DNA of 64,000 nt from Rhodobacterales bacterium (GCA_009993005.1 JAACUH010000059.1:1-64000), one strand, 5' to 3'. Positions 1-8,602 are shown, counted from the first letter of the stretch. Numbers and translations: made by a program. Notes: generated by a model not told the origin, from the sequence alone.

Positions 1-91
1 AAGGCCTTGACGCTGACGCGACGCGGGTCTAGCCGATAGCGTCCCCCCTCGGGGGCCAAGTCGCCGCACCCTTGTCAAAACGGAAACCAAC

Positions 92-718
92 ATGCGCTAT
101 CTTCCCGGCATCCTTGCCATGGCCGCCATCGTCGTGGCCTCCAATATCCTCGTGCAATTCCTGATCCTCGACGGGCTTCTGACCTGGGGGGCGTTCACCT
201 ATCCGCTGGCGTTCCTCGTGACCGATGTGGTCAACCGCCTCCACGGCCCGCAGGCGGCGCGGCGGGTGGTGCTGGCGGGGTTCATCGTCGGTGTGGTCTG
301 TTCGCTGATCGGCACGCAGGTGATGACCGAATTCGGCCCTGCGGTCGCGCTGCGGGTGGCGGTCGGGTCTGGCACGGCGTTTCTGGTGGCGCAGATGCTT
401 GACGTGGCGGTGTTTGACCGGTTGCGCGGCGGGGACTGGTGGCGCGCGCCGCTGGCCTCGACACTGATCGGGTCGGCGGTGGATACGGCGCTGTTCTTCA
501 CCATCGCCTTTTCCGGCGCTTTCGCCGTTTTCGGCCCGCAGGCCAATGCGGCCGTCATCTGGGCGCAAGACCCCGCGCCCTTTCTGCTGGTCGGGCCGAT
601 GGCGCCGCTCTGGGTGACGCTGGCGGTGGCAGACTGGGGCGTCAAACTGGCGCTGGCGCTGATCGCGCTGATCCCGTTCCGCCTCATTGTCAGGCAAATG
701 CAGCGCCACCCGGCATAA
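92..718 (+). CDS. Queuosine precursor transporter, YhhQ/VUT family
   Basis: Inner-membrane protein of 208 residues, the usual size for the YhhQ/VUT (COG1738) family, which imports queuosine precursors such as preQ0/preQ1 or queuine for tRNA modification. About six hydrophobic segments are visible, with the family-typical 'PLAFLVTDVVNRLHG' stretch near residues 38-52 and a 'GSAVDTALFF' helix near residues 127-136. The ATG start is the first in frame and follows a purine-rich stretch. Function is inferred from family membership. A GC-rich hairpin lies at 43-56 upstream, but no riboswitch could be recognised. Confidence 0.85.
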   Translation: MRYLPGILAMAAIVVASNILVQFLILDGLLTWGAFTYPLAFLVTDVVNRLHGPQAARRVVLAGFIVGVVCSLIGTQVMTEFGPAVALRVAVGSGTAFLVAQMLDVAVFDRLRGGDWWRAPLASTLIGSAVDTALFFTIAFSGAFAVFGPQANAAVIWAQDPAPFLLVGPMAPLWVTLAVADWGVKLALALIALIPFRLIVRQMQRHPA

Positions 719-741
719 TCGCGCGGATAGTGAAAATTGTT

Positions 742-747
742 TTGACA
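742..747 (+). promoter_or_regulatory. Candidate -35 element of the small RNA transcript
   Basis: A perfect TTGACA lies in a locally AT-rich stretch (about 725-760) downstream of the transporter gene and about 35-40 bases before the small RNA. It sits inside an imperfect dyad (TTTGACAAA). No convincing -10 hexamer is seen at the expected distance (765-770 reads ACCTTT), so the promoter call is tentative. Confidence 0.4.
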
Positions 748-787
748 AACACAAAATCTGTGCCACCTTTGGGTCAACAGCAACCCA

Positions 788-862
788 ATGAAAGGAGGTG
801 ATCCAGTGTCGAGAAAGAGATTGGAGAAGTGCGTCGGGACAGCTTGGGGAGGGCGCAACTGA
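788..862 (+). CDS. Candidate 24-residue leader peptide in the small RNA
   Basis: An open frame starts at ATG 788 and ends at TGA 860-862, encoding a basic peptide (MKGGDPVSRKRLEK, then a Cys-Val-Gly-Thr-Ala-Trp-rich end). A more likely start is the in-frame GTG at 806, which lies 7 bases after a perfect GGAGG at 794-798 and would give 18 residues. The extremely strong ribosome-binding site argues that ribosomes bind here. The peptide itself resembles nothing I recognise. It may be a regulatory leader rather than a functional product. Confidence 0.3.
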   Translation: MKGGDPVSRKRLEKCVGTAWGGRN

Positions 863-930
863 GGCAAACCTCGGTTGGGTAATTCCCTGGTGGACCACGG
901 TCTAACCGACCCCACCTCCTGAACTTTCGA

Positions 931-964
931 AGGGTCGTCTCTGGCATCAGGGACGGCCCTTTTT
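931..964 (+). terminator. Rho-independent terminator of the small RNA
   Basis: A 13-bp stem (931-943 with 948-960, two G-T wobbles) with a GCAT loop is followed by a run of T (960-964). It is oriented to end plus-strand transcription just before the convergent membrane-protein gene. Confidence 0.8.
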
Positions 965-972
965 GATCGCCC

Positions 973-2865
973 CTACGGCCGATCGTCGAGGACAGCCATG
1001 ATCTCGGCCTCGGTCTGGGCAATTGCGGCGAGGATGTCGGCCTCAAAGGCATCGCGCGAGATCTCTTCTTCAAGCCGCAGCATCGCGTAATCCACGCCGA
1101 TCCAGACCGCGACCCCGCCGGCGATCCCGCCGATGACCCCACCGGCCACAGTGCCAAGCCCCGGCACCACGCTGCCGCCTGCCGCGCCGGTGCCGCCACC
1201 GATCAGAACACCGCCGCCGATACTCAACCCCTTGCTGCCGGCCATCTTGACCAGCGCGGCCGCCGCCGCCTTGAACGCCGAGCCCAGCGACACCTTGGCG
1301 ATCACCTTGCCCACAAGAACGCCCGCCATCCCCGCGCCGATCACGCCAGAGAGGCCCGCGGACGTCAGACGCGCCTCGAGGCGGATCGCATCCTCATGCA
1401 GCGCGATGGTCAGAAACTCCGCTGGCCGGGTGTTGACTGCGTCCAGCGTGAACATATCGCTGGGCAGGTTCGTGCAGCCGGCGAGCAAGGACCTGCGGTT
1501 CTGCTGGTAGATATCGGCAAGGATCGCGCCCGCCTCGAGCGCCTGGATCGCGGTGCGCAGCTCTGCCAGCGGATCATCCGTGCCGAGACGGTCCTGCAAC
1601 TGATCGTTGAGGTAGGTCCCGCCGTTTCCGATGAGGATGTTCAGCGTGCGCAGATATTCTGCCCCCAGACTGTAATACCAGTCGAGGAACACGGGCACAT
1701 TGGCACGCATCCTGTCAAACCCGACCTCCACAGCCGCGGCCACATCCGCCTTTTGCCGGGCAATCACCGCGGCCAGATCGGCATCGAGCGCCGCGACCTG
1801 TACAATCGTGCCCCGCGGGCAGACAAGCTCGCCGATCTGGTCAACCTCGACGGAACGGCGCAGATCAGACGGGAGCAGAAGGTCCGCGATCATCGCGGGC
1901 GGCGTGCTGTCAGGCGACACTGTCGCCAGTTGCGGCGAGGCGCCCGCACCGGCCTGTGCAAGCTCCGGCCCCTCTGTCTGGACCGACACGGCGGGCAGGG
2001 CCGCCTGCTCGAAACGGACCAGCGTCTGCAGGCCGGTCAACAGCGCGATGACGCAGATCGCGCTGAACAGAGCCGCCTGGCGCGGCTCGACGCGCGCAGG
2101 GTCATCCGCATCGGTTGGCCGCAGGATACGCCGCATCTCGCGCAGCGGGATCAGACAGGCGGCAAAGACAAGGGCGACACCGGCGAAATAGCCAAAACTG
2201 GACACAAGACGCCAGATGATGACCGCAAAGTGCAACCCCACCGCCTCGGCCTGCGCCTCGGCCCAGGCCTTGGCACCCGACCAGAGCGCGAGCGTGTCGG
2301 TCCATTGCTCGATCAGGAGGCTTGAGCCCGTGTAGCGGGGCTGCGACATCATCATGTCGCGCAGGTCGCCCGCCGGTGGCTGCGCCGACAGGGCGGCAAG
2401 GCAGAGCGTGAGGATGAACGCCGTCACGCTGGTCACAATGTAGATCGTCGGCCGCAGCCGGGCATAGGGTCGCAGGTCGGCGGCAACCACACGGTTGACG
2501 CCTATCGACACGACCAGGACCAGCACCGCCGCCGCCCCGATCCAGAGCAGGGCGCGCGACCCATCGGCGATCAGCGCCGCCATGACGCCAGCGCCTGCGA
2601 GCAGCGCCGCGGGCACGGCTGCAACCAGGCGAAACAGATGTCCCGAGAGAAACCCGCCCCACCAGACCGGCCGCAGCAGGACCGCCCGCGCATGGGCACT
2701 GCGCAGCGCCGACACATAGGCAATCGCCACCCAGACCGGCACCGCGACGATCAGGATCGTCAGGCCGCCCTGCAACAGCACCCAGTGCCCGGCGCTCTGC
2801 GCCATCCAGGCCAGCAGGGCGACGATCACCATGGCACTGATGCCGAAGCGCACGAAGGACGACAT
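973..2865 (-). CDS. Hypothetical multi-pass membrane protein with glycine-rich C-terminal segment
   Basis: A 630-residue protein I do not recognise. The N-terminal 270 residues carry about seven hydrophobic helices. A soluble region of about 200 residues follows, containing two cysteines (in 'GELVCPRG' and 'LAGCTNLP'). Near the C-terminus a glycine-rich hydrophobic stretch (GxxxG-like spacing over about 45 residues, resembling a glycine zipper) precedes an acidic, probably coiled tail. The start chosen is the ATG at 2863-2865, which directly precedes the first membrane segment; the open frame continues upstream into arfB territory without coding character. It is divergent from arfB and convergent with the small RNA. 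The layout suggests a membrane-embedded or pore-like protein, but that is only an impression from composition. Confidence 0.55.
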   Translation of the reverse strand: MSSFVRFGISAMVIVALLAWMAQSAGHWVLLQGGLTILIVAVPVWVAIAYVSALRSAHARAVLLRPVWWGGFLSGHLFRLVAAVPAALLAGAGVMAALIADGSRALLWIGAAAVLVLVVSIGVNRVVAADLRPYARLRPTIYIVTSVTAFILTLCLAALSAQPPAGDLRDMMMSQPRYTGSSLLIEQWTDTLALWSGAKAWAEAQAEAVGLHFAVIIWRLVSSFGYFAGVALVFAACLIPLREMRRILRPTDADDPARVEPRQAALFSAICVIALLTGLQTLVRFEQAALPAVSVQTEGPELAQAGAGASPQLATVSPDSTPPAMIADLLLPSDLRRSVEVDQIGELVCPRGTIVQVAALDADLAAVIARQKADVAAAVEVGFDRMRANVPVFLDWYYSLGAEYLRTLNILIGNGGTYLNDQLQDRLGTDDPLAELRTAIQALEAGAILADIYQQNRRSLLAGCTNLPSDMFTLDAVNTRPAEFLTIALHEDAIRLEARLTSAGLSGVIGAGMAGVLVGKVIAKVSLGSAFKAAAAALVKMAGSKGLSIGGGVLIGGGTGAAGGSVVPGLGTVAGGVIGGIAGGVAVWIGVDYAMLRLEEEISRDAFEADILAAIAQTEAEIMAVLDDRP

Positions 2866-2943
2866 GGAAACTCCGGCAAAAGCGCTGTCAGGCTTGCATA
2901 CTCTGTCTGGCATGATCAACCATCGTGGGCAAGGAGGCGGGCC

Positions 2944-3366
2944 ATGCTGCGGATCAACGACACCATCACCATCGCGGATTGGGAGCTGTCCGAGCAGTTC
3001 ATCCGCGCCTCCGGCCCCGGCGGCCAGAACGTGAACAAGGTGAGCACGGCGGTCGAGTTGCGGTTCGAGGCCGAACGCTCGCCCGCGCTGCCCGATCCGG
3101 TCAAGCGGCGGCTCAGGCGGCTCGCCGGATGGCGCTGGACCGGCGAGGGGGCGATCGTGATCCAGGTGCAGGACACCCGCAGTCAGGCCCGCAACCGCGA
3201 AATCGCGCGCGAAAGGCTGGCGGAGCTGATCCGCGAGGCCTGCGTCGTGCCGAAACGGCGCGTGGCGACAAAACCGACCTATGGGTCGGTCAAGCGGCGG
3301 CTCGAGGGCAAAAAGGTGCGGGCGGCGGTCAAGGCCGGGCGCGGCAAGGTCGAGGGCGAGGACTAG
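2944..3366 (+). CDS. arfB: Alternative ribosome-rescue factor ArfB (peptidyl-tRNA hydrolase)
   Basis: A 140-residue protein, the same length as E. coli ArfB/YaeJ. It releases stalled peptides from ribosomes lacking a stop codon in the A site. The catalytic GGQ motif is present as '[13 protein letters not shown]' around residues 23-35, the region shared with class I release factors. The C-terminal 30 residues are strongly basic ([19 protein letters not shown]), as needed for insertion into the empty mRNA channel. A strong ribosome-binding site (AAGGAGG, about 2930-2936) precedes ATG 2944. Its stop codon overlaps that of trhO on the other strand within the tetranucleotide CTAG (3363-3366). Confidence 0.92.
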   Translation: MLRINDTITIADWELSEQFIRASGPGGQNVNKVSTAVELRFEAERSPALPDPVKRRLRRLAGWRWTGEGAIVIQVQDTRSQARNREIARERLAELIREACVVPKRRVATKPTYGSVKRRLEGKKVRAAVKAGRGKVEGED

Positions 3367-4268
3367 AGGCTGCCCAGATGCCGCGCGCCCCGCGCCCGGG
3401 CGAGCGCGATCTGCCGCTGGCGTTCGCGGAACCGGTCCTTGTCGGCGGGCGTCGTTTCGGCGGCGCAATGGTGGCAGGCGACGCCCTCTTCATACGCGGG
3501 CCGGGCGCGGTCGTCGGGGTGCAGCGGACGCCGGCAGGCATGGCAAAGCACATGCGGCCCCTCGGCCAGCCCGTGGCCCACCGACACGCGCCCGTCGAAC
3601 ACAAAGCACTCGCCCGCCCAGAGGCTCTGCTCTGCCGGAACCTCTTCGAGGTATTTCAGGATGCCGCCTTGCAGGTGATAGACGTCAGCCACGCCCTGCC
3701 CCAGCAGGTAATTGGTCGATTTCTCGCAGCGGATGCCGCCGGTGCAGAACATCGCGATGCGCTTGCCCAGGAACCTGTCCTTGTTCGCGTCCCACCAGGC
3801 GGGAAACGCGCTGAACGTCTCCGTTCCGGGATCGACCGCGCCGCGGAAGGTGCCGATGGCGACCTCGTAGCTGTTGCGCGTGTCGATCACGGCGACATCG
3901 GGCGCGGCGATCAGCGCGTTCCAGTCGGCGGGGGCGACGTAATGGCCCACGGCGGCGCGCGGGTCCACATCGGGCTGGCCCATGGTGACGATCTCGCGCT
4001 TGATCCGCACCTTCATCCGGGTGAAGGGCTGCGCGCTGGCGCGGCTTTCCTTCCACACCAGCCCGTCACAACCGGGCCAGGCCCGGATATGGGCGAGCAC
4101 GGCGTCGATCCCGCCGCGACTGCCGGCGATGGTGCCGTTGACCCCCTCGGGCGCGAGCAGCAGCGTGCCGCTGATCCCCTGCGTGCGGCACAGGTCGAGC
4201 AACGGGCCGCGCAGCGCCGCGGGATCGGGAAAGCGGGTGAAATGGTAGAGGGCGGCGACGGTGAACAT
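3363..4268 (-). CDS. trhO: tRNA uridine(34) hydroxylase TrhO (rhodanese-domain protein)
   Basis: A 301-residue homologue of TrhO/YceA, which hydroxylates U34 of certain tRNAs as the first step toward 5-carboxymethoxy- or methoxyuridine. The N-terminal domain begins [13 protein letters not shown]. The central rhodanese domain has the catalytic cysteine in '[16 protein letters not shown]'. The C-terminal part has paired cysteines ([12 protein letters not shown]) typical of the family. The start at ATG 4266-4268 matches family N-termini. The gene is tail-to-tail with arfB, with a four-base overlap, and divergent from pncA. Confidence 0.92.
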   Translation of the reverse strand: MFTVAALYHFTRFPDPAALRGPLLDLCRTQGISGTLLLAPEGVNGTIAGSRGGIDAVLAHIRAWPGCDGLVWKESRASAQPFTRMKVRIKREIVTMGQPDVDPRAAVGHYVAPADWNALIAAPDVAVIDTRNSYEVAIGTFRGAVDPGTETFSAFPAWWDANKDRFLGKRIAMFCTGGIRCEKSTNYLLGQGVADVYHLQGGILKYLEEVPAEQSLWAGECFVFDGRVSVGHGLAEGPHVLCHACRRPLHPDDRARPAYEEGVACHHCAAETTPADKDRFRERQRQIALARARGARHLGSL

Positions 4269-4350
4269 GGCGCCACGCGATACGCCTTGTGGCGCGGCGG
4301 AGCAAGCGCGCCCTTGTCCCGCGGACAGGAGCGGGGCACCGGGCTGCGGA

Positions 4351-4385
4351 GCCTCCGGCGGGAGTATTTGGGGCACAAAGAAGCC
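4351..4385 (+). repeat. Dispersed 35-bp intergenic repeat, copy 1
   Basis: The element begins GCCTCCGGCGGGAGTATTT and ends GCACAAAGAAGCC. It lies between the divergent trhO and pncA genes. A second copy on the opposite strand at 44174-44208 matches at 33 of 35 positions, differing only at two bases in the middle. I associate this motif with intergenic regions of many Rhodobacterales genomes. Its role is unknown. Confidence 0.75.
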
Positions 4386-4454
4386 GGGCGCGGCCCTGTT
4401 GACCCGATGTCCCGCATTGCCTAGGCAGAGGTCGGACCTGAGAGGAGAGACGCG

Positions 4455-5060
4455 ATGCAGGACGCGCCCCATGCGCTGCTGGTGATCGATGTGCAGAATG
4501 ACTTTTGCCCCGGTGGTGCGCTGGCCGTGGCAGAGGGCGACGTCATCGTGCCGGGGATCAACGCGCTGATGGCCGATTTCGCCGTCGTGGTCCTGACGCA
4601 GGACTGGCACCCTGCGACGCATTCGTCCTTTGCGAGCCGGCATCCGGGCGCGGCGCCCTTTTCCGAGACCCGGATGCCTTACGGGCCGCAAACGCTCTGG
4701 CCCGACCATTGTATCCAGAACAGCACCGGGGCGGATTTCCACCCTGGCCTGACCGCGGGGCGCGCCGACATGATCCTGCGCAAGGGGGTCAACCCGGCCA
4801 TCGACAGCTATTCGGCCTTTTTCGAGAACGACCGGCAGACGGCGACCGGGCTTGACGGCTATCTGCGCAGCCGCGGGATCACCGCGGTCACGCTGGTCGG
4901 ACTGGCCACGGATTATTGCGTCGCCTATTCGGCGCTCGATGCCGCGCGGCTGGGGTTCGCTGTGACGGTGCGGGGCGATCTGTGTCGCGCCATCGATCTG
5001 AACGGGTCGCTCTCTGCCGCGCTGGTGCAGATGCAGGAGGCGGGCGTGACGCTGGCCTGA
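4455..5060 (+). CDS. pncA: Nicotinamidase (pyrazinamidase) PncA
   Basis: A 201-residue isochorismatase-fold amidohydrolase that deaminates nicotinamide to nicotinate in NAD salvage. The catalytic triad is visible as Asp12 (VIDVQNDF), Lys110 (LRKG) and Cys155 (ATDYCVAY). The metal-site residues lie in '[16 protein letters not shown]' (Asp50, His52). The ribosome-binding site GAGAGGAGAGA precedes the ATG. The next enzyme of the pathway, PncB, is encoded on the same strand at 37114, so the two salvage genes are 32 kb apart rather than in an operon. Confidence 0.93.
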   Translation: MQDAPHALLVIDVQNDFCPGGALAVAEGDVIVPGINALMADFAVVVLTQDWHPATHSSFASRHPGAAPFSETRMPYGPQTLWPDHCIQNSTGADFHPGLTAGRADMILRKGVNPAIDSYSAFFENDRQTATGLDGYLRSRGITAVTLVGLATDYCVAYSALDAARLGFAVTVRGDLCRAIDLNGSLSAALVQMQEAGVTLA

Positions 5061-5084
5061 CGGCGGCAAGGGCCGGGTGCGGGA

Positions 5085-6086
5085 TCAGCCTTTGGGTTGA
5101 CCGACCTGCCGGCCGGCGTCGGGCGGGCGGGGCAGAGCGGCATGAGCTGCGGCGAGCGGGCGCAGCCGTTGCAGGATGTGCGGCGGCGCGGTGCAGGCGC
5201 GACCGGCAGCCATGTCCACATGCAGCAACATCTGTTCGATGGTGGCAAGGGTGCGGTCAGCGCAGGTGATCGTGACAAACACGTGCAGCCGTTTCTCATC
5301 GGCGGCGAGGATCTGGAGGGCACCGGTCAGGCAGTCACCGAGCCGCGCCTCGCCCTTGTGCCGGATGTGGGTTTCGGCGGTGTAGTAGCTGAACCCCTTG
5401 GCCACATGGCCAAGGTCGGCACCGATCAGCCGCAGAAAGGTGTCGGTGGTTTCGGAACAGGCAAAGAGATAGCGGCTTTCGGTCATGTGGCCGTTGTAGT
5501 CGATCCAGGCGGGCAGCACCTCCATCCGCGCGAGGGTGAGCGGGGCGGTGTCCGAAGGCTGGGACAGAGCCTTTGCCTCGCCGAAGCAGACCGGCACCAT
5601 CCCGATGCCCAGCAAGATGGCCATCGCCGCCCGGACCAGCGAAGGGTCCGAAGCGGGGGTAGGCAGCAGCGTGACCACGGGCAGGAGATGGACCGGGCGC
5701 ATCGGGCGGGCCACGAGGATCCTGGCGGGGTGCGCCGCACCCTGCTGCAGAGCGAGAGGGTCGAAGCCGCCGGATGAGCAGACCAGCGTGTCAGGTGCGG
5801 CCTTCTGGATCTGCGCGAGGACCTGGTGCTTGAGGTCCAGATGTTCGGGCACCGATTCCTGGATATAGTCGGCCCCCTGCACCGCCTCCGCGACCGTGGC
5901 GGCCAGATGCAGCACGGGCGGGGTGGCGCGGACCCCGGCAAGCCCCCTGTCGAGGTGGCGGGCCGCGCCCGGGTCGGGATCGAACACCGCCACGTCCCAG
6001 CCGGCGCGCAGGAAGCGGTCGGCCCAGCCGCTGCCGATAACGCCACAGCCTATGATCGCGGCCTTGCGTTTCGTGATCGCTGCCAT
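5085..6086 (-). CDS. Degenerate carnitine 3-dehydrogenase fused to a hotdog thioesterase
   Basis: A 333-residue fusion. Residues 1-180 are a 3-hydroxyacyl-CoA-dehydrogenase-type Rossmann domain (nucleotide-binding 'IIGCGVIGSGWA', residues 11-22). Residues from about 185 are a 4HBT-like thioesterase (IDYNGHMTESRY). Complete carnitine dehydrogenase-thioesterase fusions carry a C-terminal dehydrogenase domain of more than 100 residues between these parts; here it is missing in frame. The family's 'GHPFNP' catalytic motif reads 'ARPMRP' (residues 126-131), so the catalytic His and the following Asn are both Arg. The dehydrogenase half is therefore probably inactive, while the thioesterase half looks intact and may act on betainyl-CoA or another acyl-CoA. 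It lies downstream of the molybdenum-hydroxylase genes on the same strand. Confidence 0.7.
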   Translation of the reverse strand: MAAITKRKAAIIGCGVIGSGWADRFLRAGWDVAVFDPDPGAARHLDRGLAGVRATPPVLHLAATVAEAVQGADYIQESVPEHLDLKHQVLAQIQKAAPDTLVCSSGGFDPLALQQGAAHPARILVARPMRPVHLLPVVTLLPTPASDPSLVRAAMAILLGIGMVPVCFGEAKALSQPSDTAPLTLARMEVLPAWIDYNGHMTESRYLFACSETTDTFLRLIGADLGHVAKGFSYYTAETHIRHKGEARLGDCLTGALQILAADEKRLHVFVTITCADRTLATIEQMLLHVDMAAGRACTAPPHILQRLRPLAAAHAALPRPPDAGRQVGQPKG

Positions 6087-6112
6087 CCTGCCCCCCCCTC
6101 TGGCCCGTGCCG

Positions 6113-6358
6113 TCAGCCGCCCGTCATATAGGGCATCAGCACGACCTCGCTTTCGGGGTTGATCGCGGTGAACCAGGCCTCGCGGTAGATCAGCCCGTCC
6201 ACCGCCAGCGACACGCCGCGCGTGATCTGCGGCGCGAGGCCGGGGTAGTCCTGCGACAGCCGGTCGAGCAGCTCCTTGAAGGTCCGCGCCTCGACCTCGA
6301 CCCGCCCCTTGCCATCGGTGAACCGCCGCAGCGAACCCCAGATGACCACGGCGACCAT
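6113..6358 (-). CDS. MoaD/ThiS-like ubiquitin-fold sulfur carrier protein
   Basis: An 81-residue beta-grasp-like protein that ends in ...MPYMTGG. The terminal Gly-Gly is the adenylation/thiocarboxylation site of MoaD and ThiS. Length and the '(V/F)..P.(V/M)TGG' ending fit MoaD better than ThiS. The gene starts 3 bases after the stop of the molybdenum-binding subunit and is clearly the last member of that operon. No MoaE or MoeB/ThiF partner is encoded nearby. It could supply sulfur for molybdopterin or serve a more dedicated role with this hydroxylase. Identification rests on length, ending and context, so moderate confidence. Confidence 0.65.
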   Translation of the reverse strand: MVAVVIWGSLRRFTDGKGRVEVEARTFKELLDRLSQDYPGLAPQITRGVSLAVDGLIYREAWFTAINPESEVVLMPYMTGG

Positions 6359-6361
6359 CCG

Positions 6362-8602
6362 CTAGCTGCCCGAAAGCGCGGCGAGGATGCGCGGCGGCGA
6401 CATCGGCAGGCGATTGAGCCGCAGCCCGATGGCGCGCGACACGGCATTCGACAGCGCGGCGAGCGGCGGCACGATCGGCGTCTCGCCCACGCCGCGCACG
6501 CCGTAGGGGTGGCCGGGGTTGGGGATTTCGAGGATCACCGTGTCGATATTGGGCAGGTCAGACGCCACCGGAATGCGGTAGTCGAGGAAACCGGGGTTCT
6601 GCAACCTCCCGTCCTCGCCATAGATGTATTCCTCGTTGAGCGCCCAGCCGATGCCCTGCACCGCGCCACCCTGCATCTGCCCCTCGACATAGGAGGGGTG
6701 CACGGCCTTGCCCGCATCCTGAAACACGGTGTAGCGCAGCACCTTGGTCGCGCCGGTCTCGCGGTCCACCTCGACATCGACCAGATGCACGCCAAAGCTC
6801 ACGCCCGCGCCATCGGCGTTGAATTCGTGGTGCCCGGCGATCGGCCCGCCGGTCTGGAACGACACCGCCGCAATCTCGGCCAGGCTCATCGGGGGGAACT
6901 TGCCCGCGTTGGGGCCGCAGGGCTGCGCCGCGCCATCCACCCATTCCACCGCATCGGGGTCGATGCCCCAGATCGCGGCGGCACGGGCGCACATCTTGGC
7001 CACCGCATCCTGTGCGGCCTTGATCGTGGCGAGCCCCACGGCAAAGGTCACGCGGCTGCCGTCGGTCACGTCATTGTGGCCCAGTGACGCGGTATCCGCG
7101 ACGATGGTGCGGATCTTCTCATAGGGCAGGCCCAGCTCTTCGGCGGCCATCTGGCTGATCGCGGCGCGCGAGCCGCCGATGTCGGGGTTGCCCTCGGTCA
7201 CGCCGACGGTGCCGTCGGTATTGATGTTGAGCGACACGCAGGTATTGCCGCCAAAGTTGAACCAGAACCCCGCCGACAGCCCCCGCCCCTGACCGGGGCC
7301 GAGCGGCGCGTGGTAATGCGGATGCGCCTTGGCCGCCTCGAGCGTGGCGACCAGCCCGATGTCGTCAAAGGTCGGCCCGTAGGACGACAGCGTGCCCTTG
7401 CGCGCGGCGTTCTTCAGCCGCACGTCGAGCGGGTCGAGCGCGAGCGTCTGGCACAGTTCGTCCACCACGCTTTCCACCGCATAGATCGCCATCGGCGCGC
7501 CGGGGGCGCGATAGGCGGCCTCCTTGGGCCGGTTGGTCAGCGCGTTCCAGCCCAGCGTGCGCACGGCGGGCATGTCATAGGCGGCAAAGGCCGATTGCGC
7601 CCCCATATCGACGGTGCCGCAGGGAAAGGCCCCGCCGGAATAGCGCAGCACCGCCTCGCCTGCCGTGATGCGGCCGTCGCGGGTCATGCCGATGCGCACG
7701 TCGATGGAGGATGATACGGTCGGCCCGGTGGCGCGGAACACCTCGTCGCGCGACATCACGATCTTGACCGGCCGCCCGGCCTTGCGCGACAGCGCCAGCG
7801 CGACGGGCTCGATAAAGACCGTCGTCTTGCCGCCAAAGCCGCCACCGATCTCGGAGGCGGTGACGCGCAGCTGGCTCGCCTCCATCCCCATCAGCGCGGC
7901 GCAAACGGTGCGCACATTGTACTGGCCTTGTGTGCAGCACCACAGGTCGGCCTTGTCCTCGCCGGTAAAGGTGGCGAGGCAGGCGTGCGGCTCGATATAG
8001 CCCTGATGCGTCGCGGCGGTGGTAAAGCTGCGCTCGACGATCACATCGGCGGCGGCAAAGCCCGCGTCCACATCGCCATGGCCGAACTCGCAATGATGGG
8101 TGACATTGGGCGACATGCCCGCCGGCACGCTTTCATTCGCGCGGCCGGCCTGCACCACGGGCGCGTCAGGGCGCATCGCGGCGTCCACATCGGTGACATG
8201 GGGCAGCGCCTCATAGGTCACATCGATCAGTTTCAGCGCCGCGCGGGCGATGGCGGGGGTGGTGGCGGCAACGGCGGCGACGGCGTGCCCGTCATAAAGC
8301 ACCACATCGCGCGCCATGCAGTTGACGAGGATATCGTCGAGGCCCGCATCGTCCTGCGCCATGAAATCGGCGGCGGTGACGATCGCCTTGACCCCCGGCA
8401 GCGCGGCGGCGGCGGCGGTGTCGATCGCCACGATCCGCGCATGGGCATGCGGGCTGCGCAGGATCTGCGCGCTCAGCATCCCCGGCGCGGTGACATCGGC
8501 GCCATACATCGCGCGGCCTGTGACCTTGTCGATGCCATCGGGGCGCGGCGGGCGGGTGCCGACGACCTTGAACACACGGGTGTCGTTGTTATCCCTGGGC
8601 AT
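6362..8602 (-). CDS. Molybdenum hydroxylase, large (molybdopterin-binding) subunit
   Basis: A 746-residue subunit of the xanthine dehydrogenase/aldehyde oxidase family that binds the Mo cofactor and hydroxylates a carbon next to N or a carbonyl, with water as oxygen donor. Visible motifs include 'GGGFGGKT' near residue 260, 'YRAPGAPMAIYAVES' in the substrate/cofactor region, and the C-terminal 'GVRGVGETP', whose Glu is the general base of the family. The AYRCSFR active-site loop of CO dehydrogenase is absent, so CO is not the substrate. The start overlaps the end of the 2Fe-2S subunit gene by 14 bases. Substrate is unknown; neighbouring sugar-acid genes make an aldehyde or lactone conceivable, but this is a guess. 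Confidence 0.85.
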   Translation of the reverse strand: MPRDNNDTRVFKVVGTRPPRPDGIDKVTGRAMYGADVTAPGMLSAQILRSPHAHARIVAIDTAAAAALPGVKAIVTAADFMAQDDAGLDDILVNCMARDVVLYDGHAVAAVAATTPAIARAALKLIDVTYEALPHVTDVDAAMRPDAPVVQAGRANESVPAGMSPNVTHHCEFGHGDVDAGFAAADVIVERSFTTAATHQGYIEPHACLATFTGEDKADLWCCTQGQYNVRTVCAALMGMEASQLRVTASEIGGGFGGKTTVFIEPVALALSRKAGRPVKIVMSRDEVFRATGPTVSSSIDVRIGMTRDGRITAGEAVLRYSGGAFPCGTVDMGAQSAFAAYDMPAVRTLGWNALTNRPKEAAYRAPGAPMAIYAVESVVDELCQTLALDPLDVRLKNAARKGTLSSYGPTFDDIGLVATLEAAKAHPHYHAPLGPGQGRGLSAGFWFNFGGNTCVSLNINTDGTVGVTEGNPDIGGSRAAISQMAAEELGLPYEKIRTIVADTASLGHNDVTDGSRVTFAVGLATIKAAQDAVAKMCARAAAIWGIDPDAVEWVDGAAQPCGPNAGKFPPMSLAEIAAVSFQTGGPIAGHHEFNADGAGVSFGVHLVDVEVDRETGATKVLRYTVFQDAGKAVHPSYVEGQMQGGAVQGIGWALNEEYIYGEDGRLQNPGFLDYRIPVASDLPNIDTVILEIPNPGHPYGVRGVGETPIVPPLAALSNAVSRAIGLRLNRLPMSPPRILAALSGS

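Larger units (their letters stand above)
781..965 (+). ncRNA. Candidate structured leader/small RNA with anti-16S segment
   Basis: The segment from 781 to the terminator at 931-964 has no long reading frame but much structure. Bases 790-806 (GAAAGGAGGTGATCCAG) are the exact reverse complement of the alphaproteobacterial 16S rRNA 3' end, far longer than a normal ribosome-binding site. Bases 913-920 (CACCTCCT) are complementary to the ribosome-binding core at 793-800, so the RNA can hide it by 8-bp long-range pairing. ACCCAA (783-788) can pair with TTGGGT (875-880), extending that closure. Smaller hairpins are visible, for example GAGG-caaa-CCTC at 861-872. The 5' end is inferred from the -35-like element at 742 and is uncertain. 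Function is unknown. Confidence 0.5.

Noticed and set aside
1-91. Possible preQ1 riboswitch in front of the queuosine-precursor transporter
   Set aside because: Only a short GC hairpin (43-56) is visible; I could not fit any known preQ1 riboswitch class.
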